From a marine gamma proteobacterium HTCC2143 (GTDB lineage: Bacteria > Pseudomonadota > Gammaproteobacteria > Pseudomonadales > Dasaniaceae), in NCBI GenBank assembly GCA_000169075.1, contig AAVT01000010.1, forward strand, positions 42,969 through 106,968: a DNA stretch of 64,000 bases, written 5' to 3'. Positions 26,543-36,232 of the stretch are shown here, in pieces (the first letter of the stretch is position 1; every line of letters begins with the position of its first letter). Made by a program: the position numbers and the translations under genes. Under the pieces are notes generated by a model. The model saw nothing but the letters and a program-made list of their open reading frames with translations, searched no databases and had not been told where the DNA came from.

Positions 26543-27739
26543 ATGCTATTAAAGCAAGCTAAACCCAAAATTGTCTGGTCCACTGCATTACTGCTTGGCA
26601 TCACAGGACTAACAGCCTTGATCGCCGTGCCATGGTACGAATTAACCGTCGGATTTGAGTGGACACACTGGCTGGCCTTTACGATATTTGCCGCCTCTAA
26701 TGGCTTAGCGATAACCGCTGGCTACCATCGCCTTTGGGCACATAACACCTACAAAGCGCGTCCTGTAATGCGCCTGTTACTAGCACTGTTGGGTGCCGCT
26801 TCTCTTCAAAACAGCATTTTAGTTTGGTGTTCTCAGCATCGACGCCACCATCGTCACGTCGACGACAATCAAAACGATCCTTACTCAGCCAATCTTGGGC
26901 TGTGGTTTTCACACATTGGCTGGATGCTACGAGAATATCCCAACGGGGCGGATGACTTTAGCAATGTGAAAGATTTGCAACGTGACAAAATAGTACAGTG
27001 GCAGCACAAACATTATTATTCGATCGCTCTGATTATGAATATTGCACCGCCGCTTATCCTGGGAGCAATTACCGGCCAATATCTTGCCTATTTTTTACTG
27101 ATGGGTGTTTTACGATTAGTCTATTCACATCACACAACATTCTTTATTAATTCCCTGGCGCACTTCTGGGGTCGCCAACCCTACACCAGCGATAATACAG
27201 CCCGCGACAATGACTTTTTGGCATTACTAACTTATGGTGAAGGCTATCATAATTACCATCATATCTTTCAAAATGATTACCGGAATGGTATCCGATGGTT
27301 TCATTATGACCCGACCAAATGGCTTATAAAAGCCTCTTCATGGGTCGGGCTAAGCTACGACCTTCGAGTCACACCTAAATTTAAAATACGTCAGGCGATG
27401 GTGACCCGGCAGCTAGAAATAGCCAATGATAAGCTTACGAACCCTACACTAATAAACACCATCAAACAGCGTATAGGCACCATTGAATATGTTCAATGGC
27501 GCGCAGCAATCGATAAGCAAATGGCACATGAACAGCAGCAGCTGACAGAATTAATGAATGAATGGAAGACGATTCATGCAAGATGGGTGCTCATTAAACG
27601 CGAACAGTTAGCTGTTGCAAAGCAGAGCATGGAGGCGTCTTTGGATTTTCACAATTTAAAACACAAGCTGAAAGAGCTAGAATTTTCCCTGGTGCAGCAA
27701 TACCGTCGAGTTAGTTACGTCAATGGCGTTTTGAGTTAG
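26543..27739 (+). CDS. Acyl-CoA delta-9 desaturase (DesB/stearoyl-CoA desaturase type), 398 aa
   Basis: A membrane di-iron desaturase introducing a cis double bond into acyl-CoA. The three histidine boxes are present: HRLWAH (62-67), HRRHH (99-103) and HNYHH (about 250). They are interleaved with hydrophobic segments at about 12-32, 42-60, 155-175 and 180-198. The C-terminal 120 residues after the last box are soluble, charged and predicted helical. This matches the length of Pseudomonas DesB-type enzymes (about 390 aa). It is divergent from the Gfo/Idh gene and not in an operon. A role in unsaturated fatty-acid supply in aerobic conditions is expected. Confidence 0.9.
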   Translation: MLLKQAKPKIVWSTALLLGITGLTALIAVPWYELTVGFEWTHWLAFTIFAASNGLAITAGYHRLWAHNTYKARPVMRLLLALLGAASLQNSILVWCSQHRRHHRHVDDNQNDPYSANLGLWFSHIGWMLREYPNGADDFSNVKDLQRDKIVQWQHKHYYSIALIMNIAPPLILGAITGQYLAYFLLMGVLRLVYSHHTTFFINSLAHFWGRQPYTSDNTARDNDFLALLTYGEGYHNYHHIFQNDYRNGIRWFHYDPTKWLIKASSWVGLSYDLRVTPKFKIRQAMVTRQLEIANDKLTNPTLINTIKQRIGTIEYVQWRAAIDKQMAHEQQQLTELMNEWKTIHARWVLIKREQLAVAKQSMEASLDFHNLKHKLKELEFSLVQQYRRVSYVNGVLS

Positions 27740-27927
27740 CCTTTCGCCCTGGTGAGTAAGACGGCGCTACTGCTGGTTTGGCCATCGAGCCTGATTCAAC
27801 CGAGCCACGCGTCCTTTTCTTACGCGTCCGTATCTGCATAGACATTCTACTACCATGCGTTGTGCTCATGTGCATTCAGCATCGGGGCTTCTAACGGACT
27901 TTTAACGTCTTAGGGATAACATTACAA

Positions 27928-28755
27928 ATGATCAAGTCTTTCGAAAATAAAACCATAATCATTACCGGCGCATCCGCCGGTGTAGGTGCCGCCTGCGCTC
28001 GTCTATTTGCCAACCATAAGGCCAAGCTTGTGCTGGTAGCCCGCGGTGAAGCTGCTCTGAATATCATCGCCGATGAACTGCGCTCCCAATGTGAAGTACT
28101 GACCGTGGTAATGAATGTGGCGAACAATGATGACTGTTTAACGTTGCTGGAAAAGGCCGAAGCTACTTTCGGTGCTGTGCATGTGCTTATCAACAATGCG
28201 GGGATGCATGCGCGAGGCAATCTCGAAACTGTCGCCCCACTGGATGTTGCCGCCATGGTTGATATCAATCTGCGAGCGCCCTTGCTGTTGTCCGGTGCTG
28301 CGATCCCCTATTTGCAGCGTGCAGGCGAAGGAGCCATTGTTAATGTGGGCTCACTGGCTGGCCGTGCACCACTTCAGGGTGCTGCAACCTACAGTGCTAC
28401 TAAGGCTGGATTGCGCGCCTTCAGTTATGCATTAGCCGATGAACTGCGAGACAGCGGTATCAGTGTTGGTTCAGTTTCACCCGGCCCAATCGATACCGGA
28501 TTTATTATGGACGAGATTGATGAGGTTGAGGATATCGTTTTTTCACAGCCTATGAGTACCGCGCAACAGGTTGCCGAGGGGATTATGGCTGTGGCCTCTG
28601 GAGACGAGGTTGAAGTGGTTCTACCGGCAGCCAGTGCCAAGCTCACGCACATCAGCTATTTGTTTCCAAAATTGCGCCGGCGTCTGCGTCCGAAGCTCTA
28701 TGAGCAGGGTCGTAAGAACAAAGAAAAATACCGCAATCGTCAAACCGATAAGTAG
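27928..28755 (+). CDS. SDR family oxidoreductase, 275 aa
   Basis: A short-chain dehydrogenase. The cofactor motif is TGASAGVG (about residues 13-20), with 'VLVARGEAAL' (Arg suggesting NADP), NNAG, catalytic Ser in 'VNVGSLAGR' and YSATK. 'GSVSPGPIDTGF' is the conserved PG block. The C-terminus is rich in Arg/Lys ('LRRRLRPKLYEQGRKNKEKYRNR'), a tail seen in SDRs that associate with membranes. It is monocistronic. The substrate is unknown. Confidence 0.87.
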   Translation: MIKSFENKTIIITGASAGVGAACARLFANHKAKLVLVARGEAALNIIADELRSQCEVLTVVMNVANNDDCLTLLEKAEATFGAVHVLINNAGMHARGNLETVAPLDVAAMVDINLRAPLLLSGAAIPYLQRAGEGAIVNVGSLAGRAPLQGAATYSATKAGLRAFSYALADELRDSGISVGSVSPGPIDTGFIMDEIDEVEDIVFSQPMSTAQQVAEGIMAVASGDEVEVVLPAASAKLTHISYLFPKLRRRLRPKLYEQGRKNKEKYRNRQTDK

Positions 28756-29103
28756 CCGCAACGCATCTCACAACAAGAACCCGCCGATCATCTTGATTTA
28801 AAGAAAGTTTGAAGTCAGCAGTCAGGCCCAAATAAAGCTCATCAACATCCCATATGTATTGATGAGCGTTCTCGGCAGCCCGCAAATATCAGAGCGGTTT
28901 TTGTCGGCGACTGCGGACTAGATCGTTGCCGCAGAGCCAGGGGGCGTAATTTATTTTTCAACGAAGAATAGCAGCAATTGCTTCTGACTCTAGTCGGTTC
29001 TGCTGATTGATGGCAGTGAGTTTATCAGTGCAAACACACGGACTCAGTGAGAACCTATGATAGACATTCACCTTAGCTAATCTTCCTGATAGAATGCGGC
29101 CAC
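28756..29103. other. Intergenic region before the tRNA remnant
   Basis: About 350 bp without a gene. It holds the hairpin at 28837-28867 and is otherwise featureless. Confidence 0.4.
28837..28867 (-). terminator. Hairpin with a T-rich flank on the minus strand
   Basis: gctcatcaa (28837-28845) pairs perfectly with ttgatgagc (28859-28867). On the minus strand the stem is followed by tttattt, as in a terminator, but no minus-strand gene lies immediately upstream. It may also end read-through from the SDR gene on the plus strand. Confidence 0.4.
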
Positions 29104-29143
29104 GCGCCCCTAGATCAGCTGGCTAGAGCATTTGGCGCCTAAG
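29104..29143 (+). pseudogene. Decayed 5' half of a tRNA-Arg(CCU) copy
   Basis: Aligned without gaps to the intact tRNA-Arg 102 bp downstream, 22 of the first 26 positions agree (acceptor 5' strand and D arm). The anticodon loop (cgcctaa against ctcctaa) also agrees and keeps CCU. The anticodon stem no longer pairs, and the T arm is missing. It is therefore a non-functional remnant of a tandem duplication. Confidence 0.6.
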
Positions 29144-29205
29144 CTTTAGCTCGTAAGTAACATGGACACTGAAGGGAACCGCCAAAATCTAGTACCACTT
29201 ATCAC

Positions 29206-29282
<77 letters not shown>

Positions 29283-29341
29283 TTTCAATAGTTTTGACCT
29301 ACCGTTTAAACGATCACAATTCTTTATTGTTAGCTCGGTGA

Positions 29342-29374
29342 CCATTGGGTGGCCATTGGGTAGCCATTGGGTGG
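29342..29374 (+). repeat. Three tandem copies of an 11-bp unit
   Basis: The unit ccattgggtgg occurs three times head to tail; the middle copy has one change (ccattgggtag). It starts 60 bp after the tRNA-Arg 3' end. No coding role is seen. Confidence 0.75.
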
Positions 29375-29583
29375 CCAAGACTGTATTGGCATTCCAATTA
29401 TTGCAAGAACATGAACCCACCGTGAAAAAAAGGGTTTATTTTTAGAGAATTAATTTTGACGAAGCCTAGGGTCAAAAATAGTTAATCTAGCACTGTCATA
29501 CTAAGCAACCTAAGTGTAGTTTGACCACTATTGGGATAGCGACAATCCAAGCTGGCAGCTACCCAATCGAGATCAAACCCATT

Positions 29584-29607
29584 AAACGGGCTTTATGGCC
29601 CGTTTTT
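29584..29607 (+). terminator. Rho-independent terminator
   Basis: aaacgggc and gcccgttt (29584-29591, 29598-29605) form a perfect 8-bp stem with a 6-nt loop, followed by more T. On the plus strand it is the first strong terminator after the tRNA. On the minus strand it could also serve the transporter gene that ends at 29690. Confidence 0.8.
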
Positions 29608-29689
29608 ATTTATAGCCAACCAAAAGGACTTTAACTCACCAAGAACAGCTAGCGGTGGAAGCCCCCTAAAGAGCGCTCAGTTTCTTCTT

Positions 29690-31159
29690 CTAACGCTTCT
29701 CCTCAAGTTGAACCAGAATCTCGGTATGCTGGGCTCGGGTGAGCCGGTAGCGTGCGTAGAATGGCAACGCAACAAAACCCGCGATACACATAATAGGCCC
29801 ACCGAATAGCCCCAAACGCCAGATTACATCGGCGTCGACCTCTCCCGGCACCGCGTCAAAAGGGAAAACAACAAATATATCCAACATGATGCCACCGACA
29901 AAATGCCCGACCGAGTTGGACGCCTTTGCAAAGAATGCCCGTGCAGAATAAATTAAGCCCTCCTGCCTGCGGCCAATCAGAAGCTCATTTTCATCCGTGA
30001 TATCGCCCAACATCGACATCATCGCAACCGCACCTGCCGCCGCGCACATAGAACTCAGAAAGCTAATTGGCAGCAACGTCGGCATCAGTGATTCGGATCC
30101 GTTAACGGGCATCAAGCCAAACAGACGCAGACTTATCGGAAGTTGAGTCAATATCAACAGCCCCAAAAGGCCGCCAACCAAAACCGGTTTACGGTCAAAT
30201 CTCTTCATCAGAATAGGCGATGCACTGGCGCCTATGATCACAGCAGGGATTACAACTAGACCAAACCATTTAATTTGTTCAGGCTTCAGTTCCCAGAAAT
30301 ACGTGGCGAGAAAAATCCCCAAGGTTTCGCTCAACCCAATCGAAATCATGAGTAAGAAAAAGCCTATTAGCAGAAATCGGTAGTTGGGATTGTCAAAAAC
30401 CCCCCTCAATTCTTTATAGAAACCCGTGAGCGACATTCGCTCCAACTTCTCGGGAGGTGAACTTAGATAAGGCACCCGTCCCAAAGTGCCAAGAGAGCTA
30501 AGGTATATCATCACCAGAATGATTCCGCAGACCGTTAACACCACGGGGGGGTACGCTGACACATCAAGATGTTTGGGCACTACCGACCCGTCTGCCAATA
30601 CGCTTTCACCAGCGAAAAAGAAGCCCCAAACGGTAAAGGCAAACAGTGCGCCCGATACATAACCTATAATCGCGTTTATGCTGAACAGCTGCGATCGCTC
30701 ATTGGCGTCTTTGGTCAATTCTCCGCCCAGCGCATGGTGAGGAATGGTATAAAGCGTTACAAACAGACGACCGGATATGGTCCAAAATGCTAACCAAGCA
30801 AACAACCACATCTGATTCGGTTCACCCGATACGCCACCTGTAAGCTGCTCTGGCGGGCTGAAGATACAGTAAAGCGAGATAGCGAGCGGAATGGGGGCGG
30901 CAAAAAGAAAGGGATGGCGCCGGCCCAGCCGAGAGCGCCAACGATCAGAAATCATACCTACCATAGGATCAGATATGGCATCGCCGATCATAGCGAGCAT
31001 AATCGCGGTGCCAATTAGTGTATTGGAGAGACCAACGGCTTGGTTATAGTATATAACGATGAAAGTGTTAAACATGCCAAGGAATACGACCTCACCCATC
31101 TCCCCTATGCCATAGGCTACTTTAATCCTTAATGGCAGCCGTTCTTGCGTGATCTTCAT
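29690..31159 (-). CDS. MFS transporter, GPH (glycoside/pentoside/hexuronide:cation symporter) type, 489 aa
   Basis: An inner-membrane symporter with about 12 helices. The first cytoplasmic loop has 'DPMVGMISDRWRSRLGRRHPFLF', the signature of the GPH/MFS_2 group, and 'GYVSGALFAFTVWGFFF' is typical of helix 5. Start choice: ATG at 31159 (MKITQERLPLRIK) has agagaga 4-5 nt upstream; the frame is open up to 31258 but that extension lacks support. A TetR-family gene lies upstream in the same direction after about 1 kb. Substrates of this family are sugars or conjugates; without neighbouring glycosidases the substrate is open. Confidence 0.87.
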   Translation of the reverse strand: MKITQERLPLRIKVAYGIGEMGEVVFLGMFNTFIVIYYNQAVGLSNTLIGTAIMLAMIGDAISDPMVGMISDRWRSRLGRRHPFLFAAPIPLAISLYCIFSPPEQLTGGVSGEPNQMWLFAWLAFWTISGRLFVTLYTIPHHALGGELTKDANERSQLFSINAIIGYVSGALFAFTVWGFFFAGESVLADGSVVPKHLDVSAYPPVVLTVCGIILVMIYLSSLGTLGRVPYLSSPPEKLERMSLTGFYKELRGVFDNPNYRFLLIGFFLLMISIGLSETLGIFLATYFWELKPEQIKWFGLVVIPAVIIGASASPILMKRFDRKPVLVGGLLGLLILTQLPISLRLFGLMPVNGSESLMPTLLPISFLSSMCAAAGAVAMMSMLGDITDENELLIGRRQEGLIYSARAFFAKASNSVGHFVGGIMLDIFVVFPFDAVPGEVDADVIWRLGLFGGPIMCIAGFVALPFYARYRLTRAQHTEILVQLEEKR

Positions 31160-32239
31160 GGAATCTCTCTTATCTATTGTCAAATTCTGTATTAATTTTT
31201 TTGCCAAAATCCAGCTGACTTTAGCCAGTAATGAGCAGTGCGGCGACTCTCTCAGCACTTATCACCGGCAACTAAATGTGAAATTGGATTAACCCAACAT
31301 TCTGCCGCAAAAGATACAGCCAGCCACCAACGCCTGCTATGGCGAAGGCGACCCTTTAACTCGGCTACTCCTAAGGCAACGTGCCAGGCTCTGCAGACCG
31401 AAAATCGATTACGCGGGTTGTTCTATAACATAGCTACGCCTTACCATAATGACAATAACGGTATTCTGCGGCGTCTCAGTGCGCTTTTGATAGGGAAAGG
31501 ATCTTCTCGATCAATGTGCTTTGCTCCTGCACGAAAATACTGCCAGCTTTAGTCGCATCGCAGCAACAGGCAAAACATTTCCGCGAAACAGGATTATGCT
31601 GATTGCATCAGTTAGCGGGTCGATTTCAAATATTGTTGGATCATCTTACATAGCTCATGGTCCAGCTATTCGTAGCTTAAATTATTATTTGCTTCGTAAG
31701 GGTATCTGACCCAATGCTCCCGCTCGGTCACTATTATAAGCTTACTGTATTAAGAGCCGGATTGGCAACTATAAAATAGTGGCCGGACCGATGCAATACT
31801 AATCAATTGCTTTTCCATTAGGCACCCTGTCAGATCCTCGTACAAAGGCACCGTCTTTTTTCGGAATATCTAATAAAAAATAAGGGTTAGTTTTGGCCGA
31901 TGGGCTCTCCTAAATGCTCAGCCCAGACAACACTCTCTGAAACCGTCGGAGTCTATTCACCGCCACAATTATGCTGTTGCTTTGCCTAGGGGAAACGCTG
32001 ATTGGATTTTACGAAACATGGGTACAAAACCGTCGACCACTCAAAACGATCTATGCTCACCACAAAGATGATAGCAACCTCCTTGGTGATTTTGGCTGTA
32101 AGATCGGCATACCCCGTCCTGTGAGAGGAATAACGTCTATTGCGAAACATTCAGAGATTATTACTTGCGCCATTTGGTGCTCGAACACCCCAGGCGTTGA
32201 CCGCTCGCCCCCCCGGATGGGCAACGGACTGATTTACGG
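31160..32239. other. Long intergenic region
   Basis: About 1,080 bp without a supported gene. An open frame at 31971-32327 on the plus strand runs into the TetR gene and has no family resemblance. A hairpin with arms actat/atagt lies at about 31763-31783. AT-rich DNA at 31160-31260 probably holds the transporter promoter. It may be decayed sequence. Confidence 0.4.
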
Positions 32240-32827
32240 TCAGGCCTTAAAGGCTTCAACACCCTTAATAACAAAACTGATCGTGTCTTCCACTAATTTT
32301 TTTCTGTCACCACCATCTCGAGCATAGTGCCGAGCGGCTGCTTGAGAGGCTCCGGATGCCAGGGAAATAACATGCACCGCCTGAGGTTGAGTTAGGTAGT
32401 ACGTCTCTGACACGGTTTTTACCAAAAAATTTCCGGCTTTGCTCAAATTGGATATCTGTTTTTCTCTGGTCACTTCACCGACTTCTGGCTGCGCACCCAA
32501 AATATGAATAATCCCGCCCATAGATGTCTCGTCGAAATTAAGGTTCACGAACAACCTCACAATATCTTCAAAATTTTTCGCGCTGTACATTTCCTCCCTA
32601 ATACTCGTGGAGAACCGCTCGTACTCTCTTGTCCAGAGTTCCTGCAACAATTCCAGCCTGGTATCAAAATACTTATATACCAATGGATTGCTGACGTCGG
32701 CCTTTGTAGCTAGTGCCTCCATAGTAAAGCCAGAAACGCCGTTCTCCTGAATGAGATCCCTGGCACAGTCAAGCAGATGCTTACGACGATCTTCCGCCGA
32801 TAGACGAGTGCGCTTTTTAACAACCAT
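32240..32827 (-). CDS. TetR family transcriptional regulator, 195 aa
   Basis: A dimeric repressor-type DNA-binding protein. The N-terminal helix-turn-helix is clear: 'LLDCARDLIQENGVSGFTMEALATKADVSNPLVYKYFDTRLELLQELW' as a whole, with recognition helix 'NPLVYKYF' (about residues 48-55). The helical C-terminal domain, which would bind a hydrophobic ligand, has 'GGIIHILGAQPEVGEVTREKQ'. The length is normal. It is flanked by long non-coding DNA, with a related upstream element (32900-32927). Possible targets are itself, the GPH transporter or the TonB receptor nearby; none is proven. Confidence 0.88.
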   Translation of the reverse strand: MVVKKRTRLSAEDRRKHLLDCARDLIQENGVSGFTMEALATKADVSNPLVYKYFDTRLELLQELWTREYERFSTSIREEMYSAKNFEDIVRLFVNLNFDETSMGGIIHILGAQPEVGEVTREKQISNLSKAGNFLVKTVSETYYLTQPQAVHVISLASGASQAAARHYARDGGDRKKLVEDTISFVIKGVEAFKA

Positions 32828-33627
32828 AAATATGTTTCCTAATTCAGGCCCAGCTGACGGTATAGGGGTGCATCTTATCTTGTAACTCTGCTCCTAGGAT
32901 ACTACCAATACCCTCGAAATTGCCAATGCTTTGCAACTCAAAGGATGAACTTAGCACCTTATCCGGGCCGCCCACTTGTTTATTGCAGGACTGAGTGAAT
33001 TAGAAGCCAACATTGGGACGAGACTAAGCAGAACAAACGCTCTAGTCCTGACAGCAAATCTATACATCGGGAATACGGCAAGGCTTCATAGCCGCCAACA
33101 ACACAACATTTACTAATCGGTCAAAGGGGAGCGTTAACCATTTTTTGCTGTACCCCATCGAATACAATGATTGTAGCTGGCGATAAAAACGACAACAGAA
33201 AAGGTCCTTAGGCCATGAGCTTGCACGCTATTTCCTGAATGGCTAACGATGGTTTTTGATGAATAGCGACCTCACGACTGGATTTTGAGCTCTTAGCCAT
33301 CGGATATGAATAGGTACTCCGTGATTAACTTATCTGTTCAAATTTTTTACGTTGAATGTCCGCTTCTATTGTGACCACTTAGATAAAAAGTGCATTAAAA
33401 ACAATACAGTGCAGATGATTTCTACGTTCGCAAGCGTAATATTTATTCTAAGATTCTTTTTATCAGGGATGACTTTCAGCATAGAAAGATAACCGTTTCC
33501 TCTAATTTTTTTGTCCTTATTATAAAAATAGTTACCTTTTCACAATAACTTTATGTATATTATAGGATCACTATAATAACCAACTGCCAATAAACATAAT
33601 CAAATAGCAGCAAGGGGAATCTTCAAT
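32828..33627. other. Long divergent intergenic region
   Basis: About 800 bp between the TetR gene and the TonB receptor. The part from about 33340 to 33600 is strongly AT-rich. A -10-like tataat lies at 33572-33577 with a weak -35 about 17 bp before it. No gene is seen. Confidence 0.45.
32900..32927 (-). promoter_or_regulatory. Element related to the shared upstream element, copy C
   Basis: On the minus strand, attggcaat is followed after 14 nt by tagta. This is the same order and near-same spacing as attgccaat and tagta (13 nt) in copies A and B. It ends 73 bp before the TetR start. Similarity outside the two blocks is low, so the relation is tentative. Confidence 0.3.
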
Positions 33628-36024
33628 ATGCTAAAAAATACCACGTATCTTTTTAAACAGACGTTTATCGCCTCAGCGATAGCGGCGAGCCTCAGCGCGC
33701 CAAGTGTTTATGCACAAGGTGAGACATTTGTAATGGAAGAAGTGTTGGTAACAGCCTCTAAGCGTGAGAAAACACTTCAAGAAACACCCATTGCAGTATT
33801 TGTGACGTCTGCTGAAACCATAGAGCGGGCTAACATACTTGACACAGCCGATTTAACGAGTGTTGTACCAACATTAAGAATTACCCCTGCAGGTACTCGT
33901 TCTGCTAGCGTGAGATACTCAATCAGGGGCCTGGGTAACGGCGGCTCAAATGGAACAGAACCTTCCGTTGGTGTATTTATTGATGGTGTTTATCGCGCAC
34001 GCAGCGGCTCGATTATTGGTGATTTACCTCGATTGCAGCGCATAGAGGTCCTCAGTGGGCCACAAAGTACCTTGTTCGGTAAAAATGCGTCGGCCGGCGC
34101 CATCAGTATCATCACAATGCCACCTTCTCAGGAATTCGAAGCAAAAGTTGAAGCGGGTATTGGCAACTATAACCAGCAAATACTCAAAGGCTATGTAACC
34201 GGGGGTATTACCGATGATATCGCCATGAGTTTCTCTGCGGGTACTAACCAACGTGACGGTTACTCAGAAGGGCGGTACGGATTTTCAGACCTCAACGATA
34301 GAGATCGCTGGAATGTACGCAGCCAGCTACTTTATACCCCAACCGAAGACTTCAGTTTGCGAATTATTGCAGACTATAGCGAAATTGACGAAGTTTGTTG
34401 TACCGTTGCCAACGTTATTAACGGGGCAGGTGTTACTGCAGTGATTAATGGCTTAGCCGGAGAACAAGCTGTATTAGATGCAGGCGGCTCCTTCGATTAC
34501 AAATCATTGCTCGATTTTGACCCCACTAACGCTATTGAAGACGGTGGCATCTCCTTCCATGCCGACATCGATTTTGAAGACTTCACGCTATCATCGATTA
34601 CCGCCTATCGCTTTAACGAAATCACCACGACCGGGGACATCGACTTTACTGCACTGGATATCGCATCCAGTTTTTCAACCCCTGACGTCAAAACCTTTAG
34701 TCAGGAAATTCGTTTAACCTCGACTAGTGACGGTCCTGTAAGCTGGATCTTAGGTGGGTCTCTATCCAAAGAAGAAATTTCAACCTATGGTTACACGCTA
34801 TACGGCGACGATTTGCGACCCTTCGTTAACTCTCTGATCGGCGGCCTTCTTCCGACTTTGGAATTAATTACTGGCACACCTTCCGGGGCTTTCTATGCCG
34901 CTGGCACAAAAACTATTGCGGAGGCGGGGCTAGATACAGACAGCTACTCCATCTTCGGCACCATGGATTATAGTATTAATGATAAGTTAACGGCGACTTT
35001 AGGCCTCAACTATACCAAGGATGATAGAGAATCGTCGGCCGAGCAAATTGATAATCCCGACTTATTTGGGCAAGTCGATTGGCGTACGCTGAATCCGTTC
35101 GGCGCCGGCGCAACTCTTGCCGGACTAGCCTTCAGACCTCAGGCGCTCTCCTACCCAAATGAAGTTGAAGATGGTAAGTCGTCCGATGATGACGTGACAT
35201 GGCTGGCAAGATTAAATTATGAACTTAATGATAATGTTAATGTTTACGTTAGTGCGGCTACCGGCTTTAAATCTTCCGCATGGGAAGGCGGGAAGCCCAA
35301 TGTCGAGGATCAAGCAGCTATTGAGGCGGCGGGGATAGACGTTGTAAATCAAACTTATGGAAGCCGGAAGTCTGATCCTGAATACTCTACCGTGTATGAA
35401 ATTGGTATAAAGTCTAGCTTTAATAATGGCTCCGTTAACATCGCTATTTTCGATCAGTCTATTGAAGATTTTCAAACACGAGGCTTCGATGGTGTAAACT
35501 TTATTAATCTAAATGCTGGTGAAATCTCTGTGCAAGGGGTGGAATTTGACATTTTGTATGCCCCTTCTGCTAACTGGCTCTTTACCATGGCAGGGACCTA
35601 CTTAGACCCTGAATATGTAGATTATAAAGAAGGTGTTCGCACCACCGATGACTTTGGCACAGAGCCCTATGACCGTTCTGGCACTCGTCCTGGAGGGATA
35701 CATAGCCTAGCCCTATCCACGGCTATAACCTATAGCTTTATGCTGGATAACGGCGCTAATGGTTATGTTAGAGGTGACTATCTGCATGAGAGCGATACTG
35801 AGATCTCAGATAGCTTTCCTGGTTTGAGCCGCGAAGTAGGCACTTTCAACGCGTCAGCGGGTTTACTCTTCGACAATGGTGTGGGTGTAAAAATCTGGGG
35901 CCGCAACCTTAACAATGACGAATACTTGCAAGGAGGCTTCTCCGGCGTAGCTCAACGAGGTACCGTCAACTCATGGCCAAACCAGCCAAGAACTTATGGT
36001 GCTACCGTTTCTTACGAGTTTTAA
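33628..36024 (+). CDS. TonB-dependent outer-membrane receptor, 798 aa
   Basis: The Sec signal ends in 'SAPSVYAQG' (about residue 30). It is followed by a TonB box-like 'MEEVLVTASKREK', then the plug domain with 'ETIERANILDTADLTSVVPTLRIT', 'YSIRGLG', 'GVFIDGVYRARSG' and 'RIEVLSGPQSTLFGKNASAGAISI'. A long beta barrel ends in Phe (TYGATVSYEF), the outer-membrane insertion signal. This class with 'SKREKTLQETPIAV' is abundant in marine bacteria that import organic substrates rather than only siderophores. It is monocistronic with a terminator after it. The TetR gene is the nearest regulator. The substrate is unknown. Confidence 0.93.
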   Translation: MLKNTTYLFKQTFIASAIAASLSAPSVYAQGETFVMEEVLVTASKREKTLQETPIAVFVTSAETIERANILDTADLTSVVPTLRITPAGTRSASVRYSIRGLGNGGSNGTEPSVGVFIDGVYRARSGSIIGDLPRLQRIEVLSGPQSTLFGKNASAGAISIITMPPSQEFEAKVEAGIGNYNQQILKGYVTGGITDDIAMSFSAGTNQRDGYSEGRYGFSDLNDRDRWNVRSQLLYTPTEDFSLRIIADYSEIDEVCCTVANVINGAGVTAVINGLAGEQAVLDAGGSFDYKSLLDFDPTNAIEDGGISFHADIDFEDFTLSSITAYRFNEITTTGDIDFTALDIASSFSTPDVKTFSQEIRLTSTSDGPVSWILGGSLSKEEISTYGYTLYGDDLRPFVNSLIGGLLPTLELITGTPSGAFYAAGTKTIAEAGLDTDSYSIFGTMDYSINDKLTATLGLNYTKDDRESSAEQIDNPDLFGQVDWRTLNPFGAGATLAGLAFRPQALSYPNEVEDGKSSDDDVTWLARLNYELNDNVNVYVSAATGFKSSAWEGGKPNVEDQAAIEAAGIDVVNQTYGSRKSDPEYSTVYEIGIKSSFNNGSVNIAIFDQSIEDFQTRGFDGVNFINLNAGEISVQGVEFDILYAPSANWLFTMAGTYLDPEYVDYKEGVRTTDDFGTEPYDRSGTRPGGIHSLALSTAITYSFMLDNGANGYVRGDYLHESDTEISDSFPGLSREVGTFNASAGLLFDNGVGVKIWGRNLNNDEYLQGGFSGVAQRGTVNSWPNQPRTYGATVSYEF

Positions 36025-36041
36025 TCCTTGTAATGTGAACA

Positions 36042-36069
36042 ACAGCGGCTGGTATCCCCCAGCCGCTGT
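36042..36069. terminator. Strong hairpin terminator after the TonB receptor
   Basis: acagcggctgg and ccagccgctgt (36042-36052, 36059-36069) form an 11-bp GC-rich stem with a 6-nt loop. It lies 17 bp past the receptor stop and is followed by ctta rather than a long T-run. Confidence 0.6.
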
Positions 36070-36232
36070 CTTATACCCCAGCTATTGCTAACAAATGTAT
36101 CAAACAACTGCATAAAGCACTGTTTGACAGCTGCCTTTTTAACGTATGAAACGACCGAATAAATGCCCCCGGTTCCCTCTGGCAGACTAAGAACACTTTG
36201 ACTACACCAACAGGACAACCCTCACTTAGTGA

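Larger units (their letters stand above)
29283..29689. other. Region after the tRNA
   Basis: About 400 bp without a gene. It contains the 11-bp tandem repeat and the terminator listed separately. No integrase or attachment duplication of the tRNA 3' end is visible. Confidence 0.4.

Noticed and set aside
31763..31783. A fourth copy of the shared upstream element (attggcaa with atagt nearby)
   Set aside because: It is a local hairpin (actat/atagt) with the blocks in a different order and orientation, and no gene starts downstream on that strand.
31971..32327. 118-codon plus-strand frame
   Set aside because: It runs antisense into the TetR gene, has no recognisable family and no ribosome site.
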